Shown here piece after piece: positions 45,218 through 54,568 of a DNA stretch of 64,000 nucleotides. The position numbers and the translations under genes are program-made. Positions within the stretch are counted from its first letter, which is position 1. Each line of letters opens with the position of its first letter. The notes beneath the pieces are model-generated. The model was not told the DNA's origin. It made no database searches and worked only from the letters and a program-made list of their open reading frames with translations. The stretch comes from Sphingobacterium sp. UBA2700 (GTDB lineage Bacteria; Bacteroidota; Bacteroidia; Sphingobacteriales; Sphingobacteriaceae): the NCBI GenBank assembly GCA_002354335.1, contig DELI01000005.1, positions 354,385-418,384 on the forward strand, written 5' to 3'.

Positions 45218-48200
45218 ATGAAAAGAAATCTACTGTTTTTCATAATGCTTTGTTGGCTACCTATCACGGTAATTGGACAAAGCAGACAAGTAACGGGTAC
45301 TGTTACTGATGCCGTTACGAACCAACCAATCGCCGGTGCGACCATAAAAGCGGTCGGAACCAGCTTCGTCGCCCAAACAGATGTCAAAGGACGCTACGAA
45401 ATCGGGCTCAACGAATCCACCAAATTTCTCTTCTTTACCTACATCGGTTATTCGTCTCAACAAGTTGCCGCCGCTGCCGGCACAGTGGATGTACAACTTA
45501 TGCCCTCTGCCGCAGATTTGGAAGAGGTGGTCGTAGTGGGCTATGGTACACAGATTAAAAAAGACATAACAGGATCGGTCGCCAGTGTAAAAATGGCAGA
45601 TCTCGAAAATGTCCCCCTACAGACGGTCGAGGCTGGCTTACAAGGCCGTGCTCCGGGTGTATTTGTGAACACGAGCTCAGGAAAATTAGGACAAGCACTG
45701 CAGATCCGAGTGCGTGGTATTTCCTCAATCTCTGCAGGAACACAACCTTTATTTGTGATTGATGGCGTACCTATGGTAACCGAAGCATTGGGAACTTACG
45801 ACGAGCCGGACAACCCTTTGGCAGCGATAAGCCCTGATGATATCGAATCCATGGAAGTATTAAAGGATGGTGCTGCCTCCGCAATCTATGGATCCAGAGC
45901 ATCCAATGGGGTCGTTTTAATTAGCACAAAAAAAGGAAAAGCAGGACGAACAAAAATCGATTTGAACTACTTTGCAGGATTTAGCGACCCAACAAATAAG
46001 GGCGACTTCCTGAATGCTGACCAATATCGCGAGCTGCTATCGGCAGCACTCGTTAATGGGGGCTATATCGGACCAGATCCGGACGAACAATACCCCGATG
46101 TGAGTGCATTCTGGGCAGACTGGACCGGAACCGATGACTGGGATAAAAACTATAATACCAATTGGGTAAACGAAGGTATGCGCCGCGGAAGCTTGCAACA
46201 AGGTAGCTTAAGCATTTCCGGCGGTGATGCAAAAACTAGATTTAACGCCTCAGGTAGTTACTCTGATACCAAAGGTATTATTATCGGGAACCGCTTTAAA
46301 AGAACGTCAGGGCGCATTGGTGTAGACCATTCTGCCTTCGATTTCCTGGACATCGGAGGAACCTTAAATATTAATAAGATCGATAACTACCGTGTTAACT
46401 CTGATAACGCATTCTCAAATCCACTTCAGTTAAATGCGCTCCCTCCTATCCAACCTATACGCGACGAGAATGGCGAATTGTATAACTATACGGTTTACTA
46501 CAATAACCTGATCGACCTGGAAAACGGTAATAATCTTTCCAGCACTTACCGCACGTTTGGAACGGCCTACGCCAATGCACGGATTACACCCGACCTGCAG
46601 TTCCGCTCGGAATACGGCATGGACTTTCAGAACTTGGAAGAGGACTTATACTTAGGGATGAAAACACAAGATGGTGGAGACTCCGGAGGTTATGGCTTTA
46701 GTTATCAGGCTCGTTCCGTCAACTTCAACACCAACAATACCTTGTCTTACTCAAAGGTCTTTAACGACATCCATAACCTAAACTTATTGGCCGGGATGTC
46801 CTATCAGGAACAACAATTCAGATTCACAATGGCCGAAGGTAAAAACTTCCCTTCCGACCAGTTCAGAAAGATTACAGCCGCCGCTGTAAAATCAGATGCC
46901 AGCTCATCAGCAACTTCTAGAGCCATTGTTTCTTACTTTGCCCGCGCAAACTATAAGTTGATGGATCGCTACCTATTTGAAGCATCTGTGCGTACCGATG
47001 GATCCTCCCGATTCGGAAAAGAATATAAATATGCTACTTTCCCAGGCGCGTCCCTAGGTTGGGTCATCTCTGAGGAAAACTTCCTGAAAGAAAGCCAAGC
47101 GTTAAACTTTCTGAAACTTAGAGCTAGTTATGGTTTGACCGGGAATGAGAATATTGCCAACTTCGCTTCGAGAACACTCTACCGAGGCGCAAACTATGCC
47201 GGTACTCCCGGAACCGTAGCCTACCAACTAGGAGATCCAAGACTAACATGGGAGCAAACAGCACAAACCAACTTAGGCCTAGACTTCGGATTGTTGTCCG
47301 ACCGAATCTCAGGAACGGTAGAAGCCTACCACAAAAAAACAACCGACATGTTATTGGATATGCCAATTGTGTCAACCAGCGGATTTACAACCGTATTTAG
47401 AAATATTGGTAGTTTGGAAAACAAAGGGCTAGAATTGACCTTAAACTCAAAAAACTTCGTCGGAGAATTCAAATGGTCTACTTCATTCAATATCTCCTGG
47501 AATAGAAACAAAATTTTAAAATTAGTGAATGGTCAGCCAATCTATCCTGGCGGCCGTTATTTAGGTCGCTTGGAGGAAGGTATGCCTTATGGATTCTTCT
47601 ATGGAAAAGCTTATGCCGGAGTTGACCCGGAGAACGGCGACGCACTGTATTATTTAGACGAAACCCGGAAAACGACAACGAACGAGTACTCAGAAGCTGC
47701 AGATCAGGAAATTGGTGATCCAAACCCAAGTTTCTTTGGCGGTTTTGGTAATAAATTCTCTTACAAGAATTTTGACCTCGATATTCAGACCCAATTCGTG
47801 AGCGGCAATGATATCTACAATGCTGCAGGCGGCTTCCAGTCGGCAAATGGCGATTACTTTGATAACCAAACAACCGATCAGATGAACTATTGGAAAAACC
47901 CGGGCGACATCACGATGATTCCGCAACCTCGCTTCGACTCGGCGAATGGAACGCGTCCATCATCCCGCTACATTCAAGATGGTTCTTACTTCCGTATCAA
48001 AAACCTGGTATTGGGATATAATTTACCAAATGAAACGGTCACTAAATTAAAAATGCAGCGTGCTAGAATATATGTATCTGCAACGAACTTGTTGACACTG
48101 ACCGACTATAATGGCTATGACCCTGAAATCAACACGACATTTGCAGGTGCCATACAGCTGGGTACAGATTTCTATACAGCACCGCAGCCACGCACAATCA

Positions 48201-48226
48201 CTTTTGGAATTAATGTAGGCTTCTAA
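45218..48226 (+). CDS. SusC/RagA-type TonB-linked outer-membrane transporter
   Basis: 1002 aa. Sec signal ending VIGQ, a CarboxypepD-like domain (residues ~22-98: VTGTVTDAVTNQPIAGATI), the TonB-box/plug motif LEEVVVVGYGTQ, plug with GVFVNTSSG and IRVRGISS, then a 22-strand barrel ending in ITFGINVGF. Imports glycans or peptides with its SusD lipoprotein lid. No glycoside hydrolase follows, so the substrate cannot be read from the locus. Confidence 0.95.
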   Translation: MKRNLLFFIMLCWLPITVIGQSRQVTGTVTDAVTNQPIAGATIKAVGTSFVAQTDVKGRYEIGLNESTKFLFFTYIGYSSQQVAAAAGTVDVQLMPSAADLEEVVVVGYGTQIKKDITGSVASVKMADLENVPLQTVEAGLQGRAPGVFVNTSSGKLGQALQIRVRGISSISAGTQPLFVIDGVPMVTEALGTYDEPDNPLAAISPDDIESMEVLKDGAASAIYGSRASNGVVLISTKKGKAGRTKIDLNYFAGFSDPTNKGDFLNADQYRELLSAALVNGGYIGPDPDEQYPDVSAFWADWTGTDDWDKNYNTNWVNEGMRRGSLQQGSLSISGGDAKTRFNASGSYSDTKGIIIGNRFKRTSGRIGVDHSAFDFLDIGGTLNINKIDNYRVNSDNAFSNPLQLNALPPIQPIRDENGELYNYTVYYNNLIDLENGNNLSSTYRTFGTAYANARITPDLQFRSEYGMDFQNLEEDLYLGMKTQDGGDSGGYGFSYQARSVNFNTNNTLSYSKVFNDIHNLNLLAGMSYQEQQFRFTMAEGKNFPSDQFRKITAAAVKSDASSSATSRAIVSYFARANYKLMDRYLFEASVRTDGSSRFGKEYKYATFPGASLGWVISEENFLKESQALNFLKLRASYGLTGNENIANFASRTLYRGANYAGTPGTVAYQLGDPRLTWEQTAQTNLGLDFGLLSDRISGTVEAYHKKTTDMLLDMPIVSTSGFTTVFRNIGSLENKGLELTLNSKNFVGEFKWSTSFNISWNRNKILKLVNGQPIYPGGRYLGRLEEGMPYGFFYGKAYAGVDPENGDALYYLDETRKTTTNEYSEAADQEIGDPNPSFFGGFGNKFSYKNFDLDIQTQFVSGNDIYNAAGGFQSANGDYFDNQTTDQMNYWKNPGDITMIPQPRFDSANGTRPSSRYIQDGSYFRIKNLVLGYNLPNETVTKLKMQRARIYVSATNLLTLTDYNGYDPEINTTFAGAIQLGTDFYTAPQPRTITFGINVGF

Positions 48227-48243
48227 TCAAAATCTAAAAAGTC

Positions 48244-49617
48244 ATGAAAATCTTAAAAAATCTATCATATTCTGTATTAGCCTTTTCCCTGCTAGCGAGT
48301 TCTTGCGGCAAGAAAATTGATATAGAACCTCAAAATGACATATCCTCTGAAAACGCACTTTCCAGTGCCGCAGACGTCAATAATGTGCTTGTCGGCGCCT
48401 ACACTATCATGGCCCACCCGGCACTATACGGAACGAACCTTCTGATGATCGCTGATTTATACGCGAGTCCCGGCTATGTCAACTGGACAGGTTCATTCAG
48501 CACCTACCGCGACATATCCAATCAAAATTTGATATCAACGAACGAGGACGCTACACGCACCTGGACGCGTGCCTACCAGGCAATCAACGCCGCAAACACC
48601 GTATTGGAATCCCTCGGTGTGGTAACCGATGCGGATATGAAAAAAGAAATTGAAGGAAAAGCACTATTCGTTCGCGGCATCATGCATTTTGAGCTCGTGA
48701 GGCTGTATGCTTTACCTTATGAAGCGGGCGGCGCTAACAGCTCTTTAGGAGTACCCATCGCAACAAAAGCGGTTAAAGCATTTGAAGATATCACGCCTGA
48801 TGTGCCTAGAAACAGCGTCGCAGAGGTCTATAAACAAGCAGAGGATGACCTGATCGCGGCCATATCGCTGCTGTCAGATAGTCCAGATTTATACGCAGCC
48901 AAAGGAATGCTGGCACGTCTATACCTTCAAAAAGGAGACTATCCTAATGCCAGGGAGCAGGCAAATGATATTATCGAAAGTGGAGAATATGCTTTAGCTA
49001 AAAATTTAGAAGATCCCTTCCGTATAAAAAATTCAACAGAGGGAGTGTTTGAAATTCAGCAAAACGAACAAAGTCATGCAGGTTCATCGAATGATGGTCT
49101 AGCAACTTTCTATTCGAGCTACTTAAATAACACAGGTGGTAAAGTAGGTCGTGGCGATTTAAGCATACTCAACTCCTTTGTCAATACGTATGATGAGACG
49201 GATAAACGCAGAACGCAGATGATTTATGAAGGCACCGGCGCAAAGGCCGGATGGTTTACAAAAAAATGGTATAACTATTTTGATAACATCCCGGTTGTAC
49301 GTTTAACAGAACTTTATTTAACGCGCGCTGAATGCAATGCCAGATTGGGAACATCCGTAGGCGATAGCCCCCTAAACGACATTAATCTCCTGCGCGAGCG
49401 TGCTGGTCTTGAAGATTTAGCAACCGTAACGATAGATCAGATTCTAACGGAACGCAATAAAGAATTAGCATTTGAAGGCTATAGAATCCATGATCTAAAA
49501 CGCACAAAAAAGAATATCGGAACCCTACCGTACAACGCTCCGAAATTGGTATTTCCAATTCCGTATCGCGAAGTATCCGTTAATTCTAACTTAAAGCAAA
49601 ATCCTGGATATAATTAA
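48244..49617 (+). CDS. SusD/RagB-type substrate-binding lipoprotein
   Basis: 457 aa. Lipobox LLASSC, then the family pattern of TPR-like helices (SSAADVNNVLVGAYTIM, RTWTRAYQAINAANTVLE, LFVRGIMHFELVRLYALPYE) and a C-terminal LTELYLTRAECNARLG, ENINLLRERAGL type end with ERNKELAFEGYRIHDLKR. Binds the ligand above the SusC pore. 17 nt after the SusC-type gene. Confidence 0.95.
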   Translation: MKILKNLSYSVLAFSLLASSCGKKIDIEPQNDISSENALSSAADVNNVLVGAYTIMAHPALYGTNLLMIADLYASPGYVNWTGSFSTYRDISNQNLISTNEDATRTWTRAYQAINAANTVLESLGVVTDADMKKEIEGKALFVRGIMHFELVRLYALPYEAGGANSSLGVPIATKAVKAFEDITPDVPRNSVAEVYKQAEDDLIAAISLLSDSPDLYAAKGMLARLYLQKGDYPNAREQANDIIESGEYALAKNLEDPFRIKNSTEGVFEIQQNEQSHAGSSNDGLATFYSSYLNNTGGKVGRGDLSILNSFVNTYDETDKRRTQMIYEGTGAKAGWFTKKWYNYFDNIPVVRLTELYLTRAECNARLGTSVGDSPLNDINLLRERAGLEDLATVTIDQILTERNKELAFEGYRIHDLKRTKKNIGTLPYNAPKLVFPIPYREVSVNSNLKQNPGYN

Positions 49618-49649
49618 GAAAGACATGCTGCTGAACTAAGATAAGGCAG

Positions 49650-49775
49650 AACCCTTTTAAACCCAATTCAAACCCAATACAAACCCCAATCAAACCCCTT
49701 TTAGAAGGGCTTTGATTGGGGTCTGTATTGGGTTTGATTAGTCGTTAGTATATAGTAGTTAGTATTTAGACCTAG
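49650..49775 (+). repeat. AAACCC-type long hairpin plus TAG-rich repeat copy after susD-like gene
   Basis: A 24-nt arm (49671-49694, AACCCAATAC...CAAA) pairs with 49711-49734 with one mismatch, across a CCCCTTTT..AAGGGC inner stem; it likely ends the SusCD transcript. Directly after it, 49741-49775 reads GTCGTTAGTATATAGTAGTTAGTATTTAGACC in part, a single copy of the core seen at 21.3 and 55.6 kb. Confidence 0.7.
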
Positions 49776-49844
49776 GGCTGGTATTTAATCCCCTTTTCAA
49801 AACAAAATGTAAAAACGGCGCTTATTCGGCGCCCTACTCTGATA

Positions 49845-49876
49845 TCTTATGTCTTACATCTAACCTCTAGTATCTA
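49845..49876 (-). repeat. TAG-rich repeat starting at the hydrolase stop codon
   Basis: On the minus strand the stop TAG opens TAGATACTAGAGGTTAG and continues with ATGTAAGACATAAGAT, closely similar to the string after the nrdB stop. Confidence 0.5.
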
Positions 49877-51226
49877 GTTTCTACTTAAAATCCAATCTCC
49901 CATATCTTTCAATACTTGAGGGCTAAAGGTTTCTTCTATATCCCCGTATTCGAGGTGAGACCCGGTTTTGGACGTTTGAAACAAATGGTTTAATCCGGGG
50001 TACACCTTGACAATAGATTTTGGATTGCGTGGAAGATGATCAGTTAAGCTTTCCATATTGGGTGCAGCGATTACCTGCACATCCGTGCCACCGAACGCGG
50101 CAAACACAGGAATGTTAATCTTCTTGATGAAGGGAACTGGGTCGATCTTCATAAAATGCCTATACCAAGGGGTGACCAAGACACCGATTTCATCGCCAAA
50201 TTGCACATTTTGACTGCCCGGAACAGCGCGCATATTAGCCATTAAGGCTTCGAAAGCATCTTCTGCCGACAGCTTGCTTTTAACGATTTCGTAGTTCTTT
50301 TTAATCAGCGCGCGATCTTGTGGACTCATCGTTTTGCCCTGAACTTTCATAACGGCTTCGCTTTGCAGCAGCATTAGGGAATCGATCGCTATTGCCGGCC
50401 CTGCCAAGTCAATGATAAATTTAAGCGATGGGACGCGCTGACCTGCTAAGATCGTAGCAATCAATCCGCCCTCACTGTGGCCAATAATACCGACTTTCTT
50501 CGGGTCGACGTCAGCTTGTTTGCTTAGATAATTTAATGCCGACAAGGCATCCTTTCCGAAATCGCTCGTCGTCGCTTTGGTATAGATACCGGTCGATTGT
50601 CCAACACCACGATCGTCATAACGTAGAACAACGATTCCTCGCTTCGTTAAATAGTCTGCAATTAACTTAAACGATTGATGGCCATAGATGGTCGAATTGC
50701 GATCCTGAGGGCCACTGCCCGTCACTAGTACTACAGCAGGGTGTTTCCCGCCGGATTTTGGACGCGTAATGGTTCCCGCCAAAACGACTCCATCTTCCTT
50801 ATTCGGGATCTTTACATTGACCGTATCATAGGTGTAGGGTGGATTAACCGCCTGTGGGCGTTTATAGCTCTTCCACGGACCTTTCTTAAAGTCTAGGGGC
50901 GCTCGCATCGAACCTTGCTGAACTTGCCCTGTAATCGCTTGTTTATCGTCAGATAACTTTCCTGAGTATTTGATACCAAAAGATCGAACTTCTACATGTA
51001 TGGAATCGCCGTCAGCTTTGATCGCGGAGAATGGCAGTTTCGCCATGCTTTGGGATGGGCTCTGCATCGTCCCTTTCCATTGTCCATCGTAAGTAAACTC
51101 GAAGACTGTTGGAAGCTTAACGGTTGGAAGGACTAGGGTGCCTGTCCAGGATCCTTCAAAAGACTGTCCACAGGCGAACAAGGAAAAACTTAAACTAAAG
51201 ATGAAAAGTATGTACTTTTTTATCAT
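49874..51226 (-). CDS. Secreted alpha/beta hydrolase with N-terminal beta domain
   Basis: 450 aa. Signal peptide with LFACG (possible lipobox). Residues ~20-125 form a small beta domain (GSWTGTLVLPTVKLPTVFEF); the hydrolase domain follows with VVLVTGSGPQDRN, VLRYDDRGVGQS and nucleophile Ser251 in GHSEGG; acid/His near FAAFGGTDVQV and GLNHLFQ. Looks like a prolyl-oligopeptidase-related or acyl-esterase enzyme; substrate unknown. ATGA overlap with the gene before it: last gene of the DUF2089 operon. Confidence 0.85.
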   Translation of the reverse strand: MIKKYILFIFSLSFSLFACGQSFEGSWTGTLVLPTVKLPTVFEFTYDGQWKGTMQSPSQSMAKLPFSAIKADGDSIHVEVRSFGIKYSGKLSDDKQAITGQVQQGSMRAPLDFKKGPWKSYKRPQAVNPPYTYDTVNVKIPNKEDGVVLAGTITRPKSGGKHPAVVLVTGSGPQDRNSTIYGHQSFKLIADYLTKRGIVVLRYDDRGVGQSTGIYTKATTSDFGKDALSALNYLSKQADVDPKKVGIIGHSEGGLIATILAGQRVPSLKFIIDLAGPAIAIDSLMLLQSEAVMKVQGKTMSPQDRALIKKNYEIVKSKLSAEDAFEALMANMRAVPGSQNVQFGDEIGVLVTPWYRHFMKIDPVPFIKKINIPVFAAFGGTDVQVIAAPNMESLTDHLPRNPKSIVKVYPGLNHLFQTSKTGSHLEYGDIEETFSPQVLKDMGDWILSRN

Positions 51227-51810
51227 ATCAAATACGGATTAAAAAAATGTAGAAAGGTATCCAATATCATCGTCAACAAAATGATGAGGATGACATGATA
51301 AGCCTTCTTGCTATTCATGGCAATTTTCATACCCAGAACCAAAAGGTGGAAGAAGTAATAGAGCATCGCGACCGCGAATAGCGAAACAATGCTAATAACA
51401 ATCAAATTCATCTGTGGAACGGACTTCAGCATGATATCACCTTCGAGGATCGCTTTTTCCAGGGGCTGCATCATTTCCTGCAAGAAGGGATTGAATAATA
51501 AGAGCATCACCATCACTTGCGCGAAGTTTGCAATCAATACAACGTTTAGAACATCTATAAAACGAGTCTTATGATAACTTAACTTTGCCACTCCGAACAT
51601 CAACAAACTCAACAGTGCAACGTTGATTCCGATATTGATAATGACCTTCCACAGCGGCCTTGCTGTCGTATGATGCAGTTGTATAATGCCGTCTGCGATG
51701 ATATCCCATTGCCAACACAAAAGAATCATAGTTAACAACACAAGAATTCCGAGGATCGATAGCGTCCGATCGGTATGATTTTCGAAAGGGTTGATTAACA
51801 TTTTAAACAT
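51223..51810 (-). CDS. Yip1-like integral membrane protein
   Basis: 195 aa from ATG 51810, with a good AAAGGAGA ribosome site on the minus strand (unusual among the genes here). Starts FKMLINPFENHTDRTLSILG and has five spans (~19-35, 58-80, 88-110, 133-155, 170-190). The INPF opening and span count suggest the Yip1 family, but this is tentative. Overlaps its neighbours on both sides by 4-8 nt. Confidence 0.6.
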   Translation of the reverse strand: MFKMLINPFENHTDRTLSILGILVLLTMILLCWQWDIIADGIIQLHHTTARPLWKVIINIGINVALLSLLMFGVAKLSYHKTRFIDVLNVVLIANFAQVMVMLLLFNPFLQEMMQPLEKAILEGDIMLKSVPQMNLIVISIVSLFAVAMLYYFFHLLVLGMKIAMNSKKAYHVILIILLTMILDTFLHFFNPYLI

Positions 51811-52282
51811 CAGATTTTCTCCTTTCTTGAGATAAATAATAGTCAAGCACTCGTTGTACTGCATCCGTGTCCTGTGTGCCTATAAGCACCTTCTTGCCGG
51901 TCTTGAACTTCAATTGCAAGCCCTTATTTCCACTGGTCGTAATCGCTAAGCCATCACTTCCGAAGCGATAGCCCCATCCTCCATAATCCATAAGCGAGTA
52001 TTTTCTTAGATAGGCCTCGTCCATTTCTTCCCATTTATAGACCCGGTTGAACACAAAAGGAATAAAATGAATATGTATCCCTTCCGCGTCGTATGTTGTT
52101 TTCAGTCTAATGCTGAACAGCGCGATAAATATCAGCAACATGATCCAAAATCCGATGTTCTCTACAAGCAAGCTCAAGTTACCGCCCTCTAAAAAACGAT
52201 AGGAAAGGAAACCAAGCAGCAATACGGCGATCGCTATTGTCCATTTAGAAATAAAGCTTTGTGACTCTTCAAAGTAATTCAT
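51803..52282 (-). CDS. Membrane protein with PH-like domain, unknown
   Basis: 159 aa from ATG 52282 (MNYFEESQSF), 10 nt after the DUF2089 stop; the start at 52324 would overlap that gene by 32 nt. Two spans (~15-31 and 42-62), then a soluble part (HIHFIPFVFNRVYKWEEMDEAYLRKYS, GLQLKFKTGKKVLIGT) resembling bacterial PH-like domains. Function unknown. Confidence 0.6.
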   Translation of the reverse strand: MNYFEESQSFISKWTIAIAVLLLGFLSYRFLEGGNLSLLVENIGFWIMLLIFIALFSIRLKTTYDAEGIHIHFIPFVFNRVYKWEEMDEAYLRKYSLMDYGGWGYRFGSDGLAITTSGNKGLQLKFKTGKKVLIGTQDTDAVQRVLDYYLSQERRKSDV

Positions 52283-52292
52283 AAAATTTAGG

Positions 52293-52553
52293 TTAAAATG
52301 TCTTAATTTTTTCAATAAGCTCATCCAGTTTATTTCGCACAGTAGGATAGCTTTTTCCCATTTTATTAGCCATTTCTTTTAAACTTCCCGAGTTCAGTAG
52401 AAACTGAACAACAAATTCCTGCTCTTCCGGTTCCAGGCGCATAAGCGTAGGAAAATTAAACTTCCCGGCTACCTCAGTCTCGCAGGAACCACAGAACAGC
52501 TTTACAACGGTCATTTCAGAATCACAGGCGGGACAATGTATTGGAAACTTCAT
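52293..52553 (-). CDS. DUF2089-family predicted regulator
   Basis: 86 aa. N-terminal zinc-ribbon CPAC...CGSC (C8, C11, C22, C25 approximately), then a helix-turn-helix type segment (SLKEMANKMGKSYPTVRNKLDEL). The family is predicted to bind DNA and usually precedes membrane protein genes, as here. First gene of a four-gene minus-strand operon ending in the alpha/beta hydrolase. Divergent from plsC. Confidence 0.85.
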   Translation of the reverse strand: MKFPIHCPACDSEMTVVKLFCGSCETEVAGKFNFPTLMRLEPEEQEFVVQFLLNSGSLKEMANKMGKSYPTVRNKLDELIEKIKTF

Positions 52554-52662
52554 AATGTGAATTATAATTTAAATAAATTTAAACATTATATTAATAATAT
52601 TAAAATAATAATCAACAATACAGCATTAGCAATCGTTACAGTCGCCAATAAATTCGAATTCG

Positions 52663-52670
52663 TATATTTG
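52663..52670 (+). promoter_or_regulatory. plsC -7 promoter element
   Basis: TATATTTG matches TAnnTTTG, 17 nt before the ATG at 52688. Confidence 0.55.
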
Positions 52671-52687
52671 CACAATTTAGTTCGAGT

Positions 52688-53428
52688 ATGAGAAAAATAT
52701 TGGGATTTATCCTGACACCTATCTTTTATCTTTGTTTTGGTTTAGCACTTATCATATTCCATCCTATTCAATGGTTATGTTTAAAGCTAGGCGGCTATAA
52801 TGCTCATAAAAATAGTGTAGACATATTAAATGGTCTATTGGTTGCGTGTAATTACACCCTATTTAATAGAACCCACTTTATAGACAACAAGAACATCCCA
52901 ACTGGGCGACCTATTGTTTTTGTAGCAAATCATCAAAGTACTTATGATATCCCCCCATTGATTTTCTTTCTACGTAGATTTCACGGGAAATTCATCTCCA
53001 AGTTGGAGTTGATGACGGCGAATATTCCTAGTATTTCCTTTAATCTAAAACACGGTGGGGCAGCAAACATCGATCGCAAGGATCCTAAACAATCTATTGC
53101 TGAGATTTTGAACCTTGCGAATAATATGAAGAAGAATAACTGGTCAGCCTTTATCTTCCCTGAAGGAACGCGTACTAAAACCGGAAAGATGAAGAACTTT
53201 TCCGTTGGAGGGATTGCGACTTTGTTAAAGAAAAATCCAGAAGCTTTGGTGGTTCCAATCGCTATCAACGGCTCATATAAAATGGTTCAGTGGGGAGCTT
53301 TTCCACTTCGCCCTTTCACTTCGATGTCTTGGGAAGTTTTGGATCCTATTGATACAACAGGTTTGAATGCAGAAGAAATTGTCAAGAAAGCAGAAGATCT
53401 GATTCGCGCGAAAGTGATCGAGGAGTAA
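52688..53428 (+). CDS. plsC: 1-acyl-sn-glycerol-3-phosphate acyltransferase
   Basis: 246 aa. Adds the second acyl chain in phospholipid synthesis. NHQSTYD (acyltransferase His and Asp; family form NHxxxxD) near residue 82, FPEGTRT near 157, and VVPIAING. One N-terminal span (LTPIFYLCFGLALIIF). Ends 6 nt before the convergent GT2 gene with no visible terminator between. Confidence 0.93.
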   Translation: MRKILGFILTPIFYLCFGLALIIFHPIQWLCLKLGGYNAHKNSVDILNGLLVACNYTLFNRTHFIDNKNIPTGRPIVFVANHQSTYDIPPLIFFLRRFHGKFISKLELMTANIPSISFNLKHGGAANIDRKDPKQSIAEILNLANNMKKNNWSAFIFPEGTRTKTGKMKNFSVGGIATLLKKNPEALVVPIAINGSYKMVQWGAFPLRPFTSMSWEVLDPIDTTGLNAEEIVKKAEDLIRAKVIEE

Positions 53429-53434
53429 GCCTAA

Positions 53435-54568
53435 TTATTTTACTGAGCGACCCTTCCAGTCGTATTTTCCAACGTTCCCCAAAATACCGATATAAACCAG
53501 GTAAAGGGAGTGCATTAGACTGATGAGGGGCAAGTTGAATAATAAGGACTTACGGTCTGCGAAGGATACCACAGGGTACAGAAATGCAAACTCCACGACA
53601 ATCTTCATCAAGATAGACAGCAATATTAAACGTTCCGCATCCGGATCTGCCCAACAAAAACAAAGGATATTGACTAATAAGGCTAAGTTGAACAGCCAAA
53701 TACAAACACCAAGTGCCACAACACGTTTATCTTTGTACTTGGTACTCTTCGAAGCCCAGCGCCTACGTTGGCTCAAAAATGCCGATAGATTCTCCTTCGC
53801 ATCAGTATAAACAATAGCTTCGCGCGCTTTACAGAATCCTATGCGCGACGCATACTTCTCTGCGATTTTATGCAATAGCAACTCATCGTCGCCCGATGCC
53901 AGCTCATCGATACCTTTAAAACCACCCATCTCGTAGAACACAGCCTTTCGGTAGGCTAAATTTGCTCCATTGCATGTCGTGGGATTTCCATTGCCTATAC
54001 CGGCAGCGCCTAAACCAATCAGATATAAGAACTCGAGCGTTTGCAAGTTTTCAAAATATAATTTTTCCTCATGGTAACTTACGGGACTGGAGACCATATA
54101 CAAATCATTAGCTTCCATAAAGTGGATGATCGTCTTTAACCAATGAGGTTCCATGCGGCAGTCTGCATCGGTGGTTACAATGATTTCGCCATTTGAAGAG
54201 TCGATCGCTTTATTGATTGCATACTTTTTATAAGAGTTTAGCTTGTCACCGGCTTCCAGACTGATTAAACGAACACCCCGGTCTGCATATGACAAAATAA
54301 TCTCATTGGTTCGGTCGGTTGAATGGTCATCTACAACGATGATTTCCAAGAGTTCCTTCGGGAAATCTTGCGCCATCAGACAATCCAGCGTTCTTCCGAT
54401 ATTGTCCTCTTCATTGCGCGCCGCAATGATAACGCTTACCTTAGTCTGTGGAACTATTGTGCTGGGTTTGATAATGGGAAGGCGCATCCACCCTGCACGC
54501 ATATATAGCACAAGCACCACGTAGACCATGCACATGATGAAAAGAAATAAACTAAGACCTGTTATCAC
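53435..54568 (-). CDS. Family 2 glycosyltransferase, membrane-bound
   Basis: 377 aa with a GTG start at 54568 (17 nt inside the upstream gene); ATG 54535 at residue 12 is possible. N-terminal span, GT-A domain (VSVIIAARNEEDNI; DDHS and TDADC for nucleotide-metal binding; GDDELLL; QRRRW), then three C-terminal spans. The QxxRW type is found in processive or lipid-directed transferases. Overlaps the YbhN-type gene, so the pair may make and flip a glycolipid (inference). Confidence 0.85.
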   Translation of the reverse strand: MITGLSLFLFIMCMVYVVLVLYMRAGWMRLPIIKPSTIVPQTKVSVIIAARNEEDNIGRTLDCLMAQDFPKELLEIIVVDDHSTDRTNEIILSYADRGVRLISLEAGDKLNSYKKYAINKAIDSSNGEIIVTTDADCRMEPHWLKTIIHFMEANDLYMVSSPVSYHEEKLYFENLQTLEFLYLIGLGAAGIGNGNPTTCNGANLAYRKAVFYEMGGFKGIDELASGDDELLLHKIAEKYASRIGFCKAREAIVYTDAKENLSAFLSQRRRWASKSTKYKDKRVVALGVCIWLFNLALLVNILCFCWADPDAERLILLSILMKIVVEFAFLYPVVSFADRKSLLFNLPLISLMHSLYLVYIGILGNVGKYDWKGRSVK

